Position numbers and translations under genes: made by a program. Below, piece after piece: positions 1 to 6,678 of a stretch of DNA of 64,000 bases. The stretch comes from Hyalangium ruber. Lineage in GTDB: Bacteria; Myxococcota; Myxococcia; Myxococcales; Myxococcaceae. How positions within the stretch are numbered: position 1 is the first letter of the stretch; each line of letters opens with the position of its first letter. Location of the stretch: positions 434,001 to 498,000 of the forward strand of contig NZ_JAXIVS010000001.1 of NCBI RefSeq assembly GCF_034259325.1, written 5' to 3'. The notes below the pieces were generated by a model. The model was not told where the DNA came from. It did not search any database and saw only the letters and a list, made by a program, of their open reading frames with translations.

Positions 1-1
1 C

Positions 2-172
2 CACAACCCCAGCGTGCGGGAGAAGTACCTGGCGCTGGCCAGGGAGTTCGACCTGGTGCCCACCGCCGGCAGCGACTTCCACGGCGAGAAGGTGGCGCCG
101 GGCCGCCACCTGGGCACCGCCTCCATGGCCCCCGAGCTGTTCGAGAAGCTACGCGCGCGGGCCCAGGCGTGA
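2..172 (+). CDS. PHP-domain metal-dependent phosphoesterase, C-terminal end only
   Basis: The window opens inside this gene; only the last 56 codons are present and the frame runs from base 2 to TGA at 170-172. The visible part contains the GSDFHG motif typical of the C-terminal metal-binding strand of PHP-domain phosphoesterases (TrpH/YciV-like), followed by a G-R-H-L-G element and a short helical tail. Family members hydrolyse nucleotide or phosphate esters with bound metal ions. The substrate cannot be judged from this fragment. The next gene starts 123 bp downstream on the same strand. Confidence 0.7.
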   Translation, partial: HNPSVREKYLALAREFDLVPTAGSDFHGEKVAPGRHLGTASMAPELFEKLRARAQA

Positions 173-275
173 CATACCCCCTCTGGCGAGAAGCCAACAT
201 TCTCCCCTGGGAATGGCAAACTTCGTGCCTGAGAAGCGACCGGCCGGGATTCCGCTTCCGCATCAGGGTCCCCAC

Positions 276-292
276 TCTTCCTGTCAGGAAGA
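276..292. repeat. 17-bp palindrome covering the ribosome binding site of the hybrid kinase gene
   Basis: Two 8-base arms, TCTTCCTG and CAGGAAGA, flank a single T and are perfect reverse complements. The right arm contains the AGGA/AGGAAG Shine-Dalgarno sequence of the GTG start at 296. The dyad could be a repressor site. A hairpin is less likely because of the one-base loop, although a slightly opened version would hide the ribosome binding site. The symmetry is seen directly; the regulatory role is inferred. Confidence 0.45.
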
Positions 293-295
293 CTT

Positions 296-1426
296 GTGAA
301 CGTACTTGGACAAACGGGTGAGCGGCTCCAATCCAAGGCCACCATCCTCAACGTCAACGACCACCCCGCAACCCTCTACCTCGTCAGCCAGACGCTGCGT
401 CTCGCGGGCTACCAGGTGCTGGAGGCCTCCACGGGACGCGAGGGCATGGCCATCGCCGCCGGCAAGCCGGATCTCGTCCTGCTCGACGTTCACCTGCCCG
501 ACCTGGACGGTTACGAGGTGTGCCGTCGCCTGCGCGCGCAGGAGGAGACAAGCGGCCTGCTCATCGCCCACCTGTCGGCCGTCTCCGTCCAGCGCGAGGA
601 CCGCATCCGCGGCCTGGCCTATGGCGCCGACGCCTATTGGACGACGCCTATCGAGGACGAGGAGTTGCTGGCCAACATCGAGGCGCTGCTGCGGCTGCAG
701 CGCCGGGCCCAGGAGGCCATCCGCGTGCGCGATGACTTCCTCTCCATCGCGGCCCATGAGCTGAAGACTCCGCTCACGGCGCTGCGGCTCAACCTCGAGC
801 GCGCCCTCTACCTCACCGCGCGTGGCACGGGAGACACCCTGCCCAAGGCCACCATCGACAAGGCCCTCAAGCCGGCGGTCCGCCAGCTCGATCGGATGCG
901 GCAGTTGCTCGACGCGCTGCTGGACGTGTCGCGCCTGAGCCGCCAGCGGCTGAACCTGGAAGTCGGCACCGTGGAGCTGATGGATCTGGCGCGGGACGTC
1001 GCCCTGCGCCTCGAGCCCCACGCCAGGGCCTCGGGCGTGGAGCTGGTGCTCGAAGCGCCTCGGGAGCCAGTCGTCCTCTTCGGAGACCGCCTGCGGCTGG
1101 AGCAGGTGCTCAACAACCTGCTGACCAACGCCATCAAGTACGGCGGCGGCAAGCCCGTGCGGCTGCGCGTCGAGGAGCAGGCGGACATGGCGGCGCTCAC
1201 CGTGCAGGACCAGGGCATCGGCATCGCTCCGGAGGATCAGGCCCGCATCTTCGGCCGCTTCGAGAGAGCGACCAGTACCCGACAGTCCGACAGCCTGGGG
1301 CTGGGTTTGTATATCGCGAAGGAAATCATTACCGCACATGGCGGCTCCATCACCGTCATGAGCGAGCTGGGGCACGGGACAACCTTCCAGGTAAACCTGC
1401 CCCTGCGCCGGACCGAGCGGTACTAA
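296..1426 (+). CDS. Hybrid response regulator/histidine kinase (REC-HisKA-HATPase)
   Basis: A 376-residue soluble two-component protein. An N-terminal receiver domain (about residues 16-130, candidate phospho-acceptor D64 in LLDVHLPD) is followed by a HisKA helix pair with the phosphorylatable H154 in AAHELKTPLTAL. A GHKL ATPase domain follows, with an N-box (NNLLTNAIKYG), G1 (DQGIGIAPED) and G2 (GLGLGLYIAKE). The receiver is atypical: the acidic pair is N21-D22 and the usual conserved Lys is Thr (YWTTPIE). No membrane segment or signal peptide is visible. The GTG start at 296 has AGGA six bases upstream. Fourteen bases separate it from the KaiC-like gene, which is probably cotranscribed, so it may signal to or with that ATPase. 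Confidence 0.9.
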   Translation: MNVLGQTGERLQSKATILNVNDHPATLYLVSQTLRLAGYQVLEASTGREGMAIAAGKPDLVLLDVHLPDLDGYEVCRRLRAQEETSGLLIAHLSAVSVQREDRIRGLAYGADAYWTTPIEDEELLANIEALLRLQRRAQEAIRVRDDFLSIAAHELKTPLTALRLNLERALYLTARGTGDTLPKATIDKALKPAVRQLDRMRQLLDALLDVSRLSRQRLNLEVGTVELMDLARDVALRLEPHARASGVELVLEAPREPVVLFGDRLRLEQVLNNLLTNAIKYGGGKPVRLRVEEQADMAALTVQDQGIGIAPEDQARIFGRFERATSTRQSDSLGLGLYIAKEIITAHGGSITVMSELGHGTTFQVNLPLRRTERY

Positions 1427-1439
1427 GGGAGAGAACTCC

Positions 1440-3017
1440 GTGGCGAAGGGAAGCGGCGAGGGCGGCAAGGAGCGCAAGAGCGGCCAGGAGCGGCTGATCA
1501 CCAACGTGCCGCGCCTGGACTTCATCACCAAGGGCGGCCTGCTGAAGGGGGCCTCCTACGCGGTCATTGGCCCTCCCGGCTCGGGCAAGACGGTGCTGGC
1601 CAACCAGATCGCCTTCAACCATGTCCACCGCGGCGGCCGGGCGCTCTACGTCACGCTCCTGTCGGAGTCCCACGCGCGGATGCTCGCCAACCTCGAGGAG
1701 ATGCAGTTCTTCGATGCGAGCGTCATCCCCGACAAGCTGCACTACGTCAGCGGCTACTCCGATCTGGAGCGCGACGGCCTCAAGGGCCTGCTGGACCTGG
1801 TGCGGCGCACCGCCCAGCGCCATGAAGCCAGCCTGCTCATCATCGACGGCATGGACGTGGCGAAGGAGTACGCCCGCTCGGATCTGACCTTCAAGCGCTT
1901 CCTGCAGGACTTGCAGACGTTCATCAGCATCCTGGGCTGCACCACCATCCTCCTGTCCCCGCACCATGAGGGCGAGGTCCACCCGGAGAACACCGCGGTG
2001 GACGGCGTCTTCGAGCTGTCGCTCTGGCTGTCGGGGCCGCGCGCGGTGCGCGAGCTCGTCGCGCTGAAGTTCCGCGGCAGCGACTCGCTGCTGGGCAGGC
2101 ACGAGGTGGAGATCTCCGACAGGGGCATCGTCATCCACCCGCGCACGGAGGTGCAGTTCGCCAACCCCGAGGCCAAGGGGCGCGAGGATCGCATCCGCAT
2201 GCCCTTTGGCGTTCCCCGCCTGGATGATTCGCTCCGCGGTGGACTGCTCTCGGGCTCCACCACCATGCTCCTGGGCAGCCCGGGCACCGGCAAGACGCTG
2301 CTGGGGCTCCACTTCCTGCTCCAGGGCGCCCGAGAGGGTCAGCCGGGCGTCTACTTCGGCTTCTACGAGACGCCGCCCCGGCTGATGGAGAAGGCCCAGG
2401 GCGTGGGCATGGGCGACCTCGAGAAGTACGTGGCCAAGGGCCTCATCGAGATCCAATGGCAGCCCCCGCTGGAGCACAACATGGACTCGCTGGCCGAGCG
2501 GCTGCTGGAGCGGCTCCATGAGCGCAAGGTGCAGCGGCTGCGGCTCTTCATCGACGGTGTCTCGGGCTTCCGGTCCGCGGCCGTCTACCCGGACCGCATC
2601 GGCCGCTTCTTCTCCGCCCTCTCGCACCAGCTGCGCATGCTGGACGCCACCACGCTCTACTCGGACGAGACGCCCCTGCTCAGCCCGGGTGTGGACGCCC
2701 CGCTGCCGGATGCGGCCGCCCACGTGGAGAACATCATCCTGCTGCGCTACGTCGAGCTGCGCTCGCAGCTCTACCGGCTCATCTCCATCATGAAGATGCG
2801 AGAGAGCCAGTACGACAGCGGCATCCGCGAGTTCTCCATCACCGACGACGGCATCAACGTCGCCGACACCTTCGAGAGCGCCGAGGCCATCCTCACCGGC
2901 CACGCCCGCGTGACGGGGAACAAGGCCGGGGAAAACCTCTCTCCCCCCATGGGCGAAGAGGACAAGAAGAAGAAGAAGTCCAAGAAGGGCGGGTTCCTGC
3001 GCCGGAGGCGGTCATGA
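1440..3017 (+). CDS. KaiC-like double RecA-domain ATPase
   Basis: A 525-residue protein with two tandem KaiC/RecA-like ATPase domains. The first Walker A is GPPGSGKT (residues 44-51) and the second GSPGTGKT (about 279-286), each preceded by the family's FGVPRLDD-type or VPRLDF-type entry segment. KaiC proteins form hexamers that hydrolyse ATP and can autophosphorylate. In place of the paired catalytic glutamates, the first domain shows LSES and the second FYETP, so one acid is kept in each. The C-terminus is a basic tail (runs of K, then LRRRRS), unlike cyanobacterial KaiC. The start is GTG at 1440. The stop overlaps the next gene's ATG by 4 bp, coupling it to a response regulator. No kaiA or kaiB is nearby, so a signalling scaffold role is more likely than a clock (inference). 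Confidence 0.88.
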   Translation: MAKGSGEGGKERKSGQERLITNVPRLDFITKGGLLKGASYAVIGPPGSGKTVLANQIAFNHVHRGGRALYVTLLSESHARMLANLEEMQFFDASVIPDKLHYVSGYSDLERDGLKGLLDLVRRTAQRHEASLLIIDGMDVAKEYARSDLTFKRFLQDLQTFISILGCTTILLSPHHEGEVHPENTAVDGVFELSLWLSGPRAVRELVALKFRGSDSLLGRHEVEISDRGIVIHPRTEVQFANPEAKGREDRIRMPFGVPRLDDSLRGGLLSGSTTMLLGSPGTGKTLLGLHFLLQGAREGQPGVYFGFYETPPRLMEKAQGVGMGDLEKYVAKGLIEIQWQPPLEHNMDSLAERLLERLHERKVQRLRLFIDGVSGFRSAAVYPDRIGRFFSALSHQLRMLDATTLYSDETPLLSPGVDAPLPDAAAHVENIILLRYVELRSQLYRLISIMKMRESQYDSGIREFSITDDGINVADTFESAEAILTGHARVTGNKAGENLSPPMGEEDKKKKKSKKGGFLRRRRS

Positions 3018-3397
3018 AGACCGTGCTCGTGGTGGATGACGAGATGGACATCGCCGAGGCGGTGAAGGCCATCCTCGAGGAGGAGCGATACAAGGTCCTC
3101 ACCTGTCCCAATGGCCGTGAGGCCCTCAAGTCCCTGCGGGAGACCCGGCCGGACCTGGCCATCGTGGACATCATGATGCCGGTGATGAATGGCTACGAGA
3201 CCATCAAGGCCATTCGCCAGCAGGACACGTTCGCCCGGTTGCCCATCCTCGTCATGAGCGCGATCCCCCCGGCGGTGAAGAGCAAGGACTTCTCCTGGGA
3301 GGGCTTCCTCAAGAAGCCCTTCTCCCTCACCGAGCTGCTGGCCAAGGTCCACCAGCTGGCGCCGAAGGACAAGGATCAGGAGGGCCCGGAGCCGTAA
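3014..3397 (+). CDS. Single-domain response regulator (CheY-like)
   Basis: A 127-residue receiver domain with no output domain. All key residues are present: the acidic pair D8-D9, phospho-acceptor D52 (VDIMMP), switch residue S82 and conserved K101 (FLKKPFS). Its ATG overlaps the KaiC-like stop codon (ATGA), so the two are translationally coupled. It is the natural phosphotransfer partner of the upstream kinase, whose own receiver is degenerate. It ends 9 bp from the convergent chemoreceptor gene. A role in motility or in the KaiC-like relay is inferred from position only. Confidence 0.9.
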   Translation: MKTVLVVDDEMDIAEAVKAILEEERYKVLTCPNGREALKSLRETRPDLAIVDIMMPVMNGYETIKAIRQQDTFARLPILVMSAIPPAVKSKDFSWEGFLKKPFSLTELLAKVHQLAPKDKDQEGPEP

Positions 3398-3406
3398 GGC
3401 CGCGAG

Positions 3407-4957
3407 TTAATCGCGCGCGACCTTGAAGCGGCCCGTCACCGCGGTGAGCCCCTCGGCCACCGCCTGCAGGTCCTGGGCGATGCGGGTAGTGCGGCCAGTG
3501 GCATCCACGCCCTGCTTCACCAGCTCGGCCACGTTGCGCGCCCCCTGCACAGCCTGCTCGCTGGACTGGCGCTGCTGGCGCGTGGCGATGGTGATCTGCC
3601 GCGCCGCCTCGCTGGTGCCACGCGCCAGCTCGACGATCCGTTCGAATACCGAGGAGGCCTGCTCGGCCACCTCCACCCCGCGGTCCGAGGTGGCCATGCC
3701 CACGCGGGCCTTGCTGGCGGCCTCCTCGCCCGAGTCCTGCACCTTCTCGACGATGCGGGCGATGTCCCGCGCCGAGGCCGACACGTTCTCGGCCAGCTTG
3801 CGCATCTCCGCGGCCACCAGCGAGAAGCCGCGGCCCACCTCGCCCGCCTTGGTGCCCTCCAGCGCCGCGTTGAGCGCCAGCAGGTCCGAGCGCTCCGCCA
3901 CCTGGTTGATGACCTGGGCGATCTTCGACACCTGCTGCAAGTCCTGGTTCAGCCCGACGATGGCGTCGGCCACGCCCTTGGACTCGATGCGGATGTCGTT
4001 GATGCCGGCCACCACCTGCGCCACCACGGCCATGGCCTCGGCCACCGCCTCGTGCGTGCGCCGGGCGCTGGACTCCACCACCTCGGTGGAGCTGGAGATC
4101 TGCTCGGCGGTGCGGCTCAGCTCCTCGAACGTCGCGGCGATCTGCTGCGCGTACGCGGCCTGCTGGCTGATGACGTGCTCCTGGTCCGCCGAGGCTCCGG
4201 TCAGCCCGCGCGAGGCGCTGGAGAGCTGCTCGGTGCGCGAGACGAGCTCGGCCACGGTGCCCCGCAGCGTGTTGAGCATCTCGCTGAAGGACTGCGCCAT
4301 CAGGTGAACCTCGCCCGCCGCGGACACATCCAGCTGGCTGCGGGACACGTCGCCCTTGGCCACCTCGCGCGCCGCCTCCGTCATCTTCGAGACCGGCTCG
4401 GTGATGGCCCGGCCGATGAAGAAGGCCAGCAGCAGCCCCAGGAGCGCCACCGCCACGCCGAGGGTGATGCTCGGCATCAGGAAGGTGCGCACCTCCTGGT
4501 GGATGGTCGCCGTCTCATAGCCGAGCACGTAGCTGCGCCCACCCTTCATGGCGCAGCGCACCAGGACCATGCCCGGGGTGAGCTTCGCGTCACACCCCGG
4601 GTCGGCCTTCACCATGCCGAGCCCCTGGGGCACCGCGCCGCGGTGGACCAACGGGGTGCCGCTGGGCTCGAGCACGGCCTGGAACGCCAGGCTCCCGCCG
4701 GTCTCCACCTGGGCGAAGAACTGCTGCAGCTTCTCGGCCCGCTCCCCCTCGGAGGATTGCTCCAAGGGTGGCTCCAGGAGGCGGTCCGCCTGATCCCGGG
4801 CCAACACCGCCACGGCCCGGCCCTGGGTCTTGAGCCGCTCCAGTCCGAGCGCCGCCTGACGCGGAGGGAAGTACAGATTGCTGAGGACGGAAATGACGAT
4901 GGTGGGCACCAGCACCGCCAGCGCCACTTGCCACCGTAGACTGAGCCGACCCCACAT
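3407..4957 (-). CDS. Methyl-accepting chemotaxis protein with HAMP domain
   Basis: A 516-residue transmembrane chemoreceptor. Membrane segment 1 lies at about residues 10-30, followed by a periplasmic sensor of about 130 residues containing two cysteines. Membrane segment 2 is at about 160-185, with a HAMP linker following (RAITEPVSKMTEAAREVAKGD). A long signalling coiled coil includes the conserved hairpin tip (SDLLALNAALE, then GRGFSLVAAEMRKLAE). It would control a CheA/CheW complex, but no che genes are adjacent. The ligand is unknown. The gene is monocistronic, convergent with the response regulator and divergent from nuoA. GGAG lies 6 bases before the ATG. Confidence 0.92.
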   Translation of the reverse strand: MWGRLSLRWQVALAVLVPTIVISVLSNLYFPPRQAALGLERLKTQGRAVAVLARDQADRLLEPPLEQSSEGERAEKLQQFFAQVETGGSLAFQAVLEPSGTPLVHRGAVPQGLGMVKADPGCDAKLTPGMVLVRCAMKGGRSYVLGYETATIHQEVRTFLMPSITLGVAVALLGLLLAFFIGRAITEPVSKMTEAAREVAKGDVSRSQLDVSAAGEVHLMAQSFSEMLNTLRGTVAELVSRTEQLSSASRGLTGASADQEHVISQQAAYAQQIAATFEELSRTAEQISSSTEVVESSARRTHEAVAEAMAVVAQVVAGINDIRIESKGVADAIVGLNQDLQQVSKIAQVINQVAERSDLLALNAALEGTKAGEVGRGFSLVAAEMRKLAENVSASARDIARIVEKVQDSGEEAASKARVGMATSDRGVEVAEQASSVFERIVELARGTSEAARQITIATRQQRQSSEQAVQGARNVAELVKQGVDATGRTTRIAQDLQAVAEGLTAVTGRFKVARD

Positions 4958-4989
4958 TCTGCGCTCCAGACGTAGATAAGACGGGTGCG

Positions 4990-5019
4990 ACGGTAGGCCC
5001 CGGGAGCCAAGAGCGTCAA
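4990..5019 (-). promoter_or_regulatory. Putative housekeeping promoter of the chemoreceptor gene
   Basis: On the minus strand TTGACG (5019-5014) is followed after 18 bases by TACCGT (4995-4990). This predicts transcription starting near 4983, with a leader of about 25 bases before the ATG at 4957. The match to sigma-70 boxes is reasonable, not perfect. Confidence 0.4.
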
Positions 5020-5123
5020 ACGCGCCGTGCGTGCTTGTGCGCTCCCTGTGCCGGCGGCCTGTCCCCCGCTGTCTTTCTACTGTCTTCTCAAAGGGTTAGC
5101 CTTGGAGCGGGCGGAGTTTCCCT

Positions 5124-5152
5124 TTGACAGCGCGGGGCCCTGTCCCTATGGT
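5124..5152 (+). promoter_or_regulatory. Sigma-70-type promoter of nuoA-nuoB
   Basis: A perfect -35 box TTGACA (5124-5129) and a good -10 box TATGGT (5147-5152) are separated by 17 bases. The predicted transcription start (about 5158-5161) falls practically on the nuoA ATG at 5162, and no Shine-Dalgarno sequence precedes that ATG. The transcript therefore looks leaderless or nearly so. Confidence 0.65.
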
Positions 5153-5161
5153 CCGCCGCCG

Positions 5162-5530
5162 ATGAGCACTCCCCTCACGCCCTATCTGCCGCTGGCCGTG
5201 GTGCTGCTGCTGTCCGGCGTCCTCGCGCTGATCATCCCGACGCTCGCTGGCCTGCTGGGCCCCCGGCGGCCGAGCGCCGTGAAGTCGATGAACTTCGAGG
5301 CCGGCTCCGAGTCGAGCGGTCTGGCGCGCCAGCGCTTCGCGGTGAAGTTCTACGTGGTCGCCCTGCTCTTCATCGTGTTCGACGTCGAAGCGGTGTTCCT
5401 GTACCCCTGGGCGGTGAACTTCCAGGCGCTCGGCTGGTTCGGCTACGTGGAGATGCTGGTTTTCGCGGCGACGCTCGTGGTTGGCCTTATCTACGTGTGG
5501 AAGAAGGGCGCTCTCGACTGGGAGAGCTGA
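5162..5530 (+). CDS. nuoA: NADH-quinone oxidoreductase subunit A
   Basis: A 122-residue membrane subunit of respiratory complex I with three hydrophobic helices (about residues 8-30, 62-85 and 90-112). The family motif around FEAGSESSG and the acidic [13 protein letters not shown] segment are clear. It sits at the junction between the membrane arm and the quinone site. The ATG at 5162 is chosen over upstream in-frame codons because it gives the family's usual length and lies just downstream of a strong promoter. nuoB follows after 7 bp. The remaining identified nuo genes in the window begin about 44.6 kb away. Confidence 0.95.
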   Translation: MSTPLTPYLPLAVVLLLSGVLALIIPTLAGLLGPRRPSAVKSMNFEAGSESSGLARQRFAVKFYVVALLFIVFDVEAVFLYPWAVNFQALGWFGYVEMLVFAATLVVGLIYVWKKGALDWES

Positions 5531-5537
5531 AAACACC

Positions 5538-6101
5538 ATGGCTGAATCCGACATCACTCCCGTAATCGCCACCCGCCGCGACGAGACCATGAGCTGGCTG
5601 CAGCGCGTGGTGTCCAAGGGCCTGGGCTGGGCTCGCAAGTACTCCCTGTTCTCCTACCCCTACGCCACCGCGTGCTGCGGCATGGAGTACATGTCCGTGG
5701 CCGCCAGCCGGCACGACATCGCCCGCTTCGGCGCCGAGTTCCCCCGCTTCTCGCCGCGCCAGGCGGACCTGCTGCTGGTGGTGGGCACCATCAACCTGAA
5801 GCAGGCCCCCATCCTCAAGCGCGTCTACGAGCAGATGACCGAGCCCAAGTGGGTGGTCTCCTTCGGCGTGTGCGCCTCCTCGGGCGGCTTCTACGACAAC
5901 TACGCGGTGCTGCAGGGCATCGACCGCATCCTCCCCGTGGATGTGTACATCCCCGGCTGCCCCCCGCGCCCCGAGCAGGTGCTGGACGGTCTGATGATGC
6001 TGCAGGAGAAGATCGGCGGTCAGGTCCACAAGATCGCCGACAAGGGCCAGCCCAACCCCACCGCGGCCCACCACGACCTGCTGGCCTCGATGAACAAGTA
6101 G
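5538..6101 (+). CDS. nuoB: NADH-quinone oxidoreductase subunit B
   Basis: A 187-residue subunit of the hydrophilic arm of complex I that carries [4Fe-4S] cluster N2, the last electron carrier before quinone. The tandem cysteines in TACCGMEYM and the later ones in GVCASSGG and IPGCPPRPE are the expected ligands. The ATG at 5538 begins 7 bp after nuoA and is preceded by GAGAG at the nuoA end. It is followed by an intrinsic terminator, so nuoAB forms a self-contained two-gene transcript instead of leading into nuoC. Confidence 0.96.
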   Translation: MAESDITPVIATRRDETMSWLQRVVSKGLGWARKYSLFSYPYATACCGMEYMSVAASRHDIARFGAEFPRFSPRQADLLLVVGTINLKQAPILKRVYEQMTEPKWVVSFGVCASSGGFYDNYAVLQGIDRILPVDVYIPGCPPRPEQVLDGLMMLQEKIGGQVHKIADKGQPNPTAAHHDLLASMNK

Positions 6102-6125
6102 CGCGCCCCACGCGCGAAGTCCCCA

Positions 6126-6173
6126 AGGGCCCCGCGTGCCTCCCGCTGTGGAGGCGCCGGGGCCCTCGGTTTT
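6126..6173 (+). terminator. Intrinsic terminator after nuoB
   Basis: AGGGCCCCG (6126-6134) pairs perfectly with CGGGGCCCT (6158-6166). An inner GCCTCC/GGAGGC pair extends the stem, and four T residues follow (6170-6173). The structure lies 24 bp after the nuoB stop and just before the convergent thioesterase gene. Confidence 0.75.
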
Positions 6174-6179
6174 GAGCGG

Positions 6180-6650
6180 CTACCAGCGGTGGTAGGCGGG
6201 GTGGCCCGGCTTCACGGCCACGAAGGTGCCCCGGCACGTGGCCGTCACCTTGCCGCCGGCGGTGAGCGTGCCCTCGATGACGGCGCGGTCCTCCTTCATC
6301 TCCACGGGCCGGGCCTCCAGGCGCACCGGGCCGGTCATGGGCGTGGGGCGCTTGAGCTGGATGCTGTAGTCGGCGGTGACGGTGCAGGGCGGCGTGTCCT
6401 GCCCGCTCTGCTTCATCAGGTGCCAGGCCGCCGTCCAGTTGCAGTGACAGTCCAGCAGCGCGCCGATGATTCCGCCGTTGAGCACGCCCGGGAAGGCCTG
6501 GTGGTGCTCGGCGGGCGTCCACTCGGCCACCACGAGGTCTCCCTCCACGCAGCTGCGGATGCGCAGGCCCTGGGAGTTGGAGGGGCCGCAGCCGAAGCAG
6601 GAGTTGTGCGGGGCGTAGCGTTCCTGGAGGCTCTGGGAGTTCGTCGTCAT
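6180..6650 (-). CDS. PaaI-type hotdog-fold thioesterase
   Basis: A 156-residue single hotdog domain. The segment HHQAFPGVLNGGIIGALLD matches the helix and catalytic loop of the 4HBT/PaaI thioesterases (HxxFxGxxxGG followed by an acidic residue). Such enzymes hydrolyse acyl-CoA or acyl-ACP thioesters. An N-terminal CFGCG element is common in one subfamily. The ATG at 6650 is preferred because upstream sequence in frame overlaps the sulfatase gene. It lies 28 bp downstream of that gene on the same strand and may be cotranscribed. Substrate unknown; no link to the NRPS locus can be shown. Confidence 0.8.
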   Translation of the reverse strand: MTTNSQSLQERYAPHNSCFGCGPSNSQGLRIRSCVEGDLVVAEWTPAEHHQAFPGVLNGGIIGALLDCHCNWTAAWHLMKQSGQDTPPCTVTADYSIQLKRPTPMTGPVRLEARPVEMKEDRAVIEGTLTAGGKVTATCRGTFVAVKPGHPAYHRW

Positions 6651-6678
6651 GGCGACGCACCCTACCCCAGCCGACGCC

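Noticed and set aside
1440-3017. Circadian KaiC with KaiA/KaiB system
   Set aside because: No kaiA or kaiB is nearby and the catalytic acids differ from clock KaiC.
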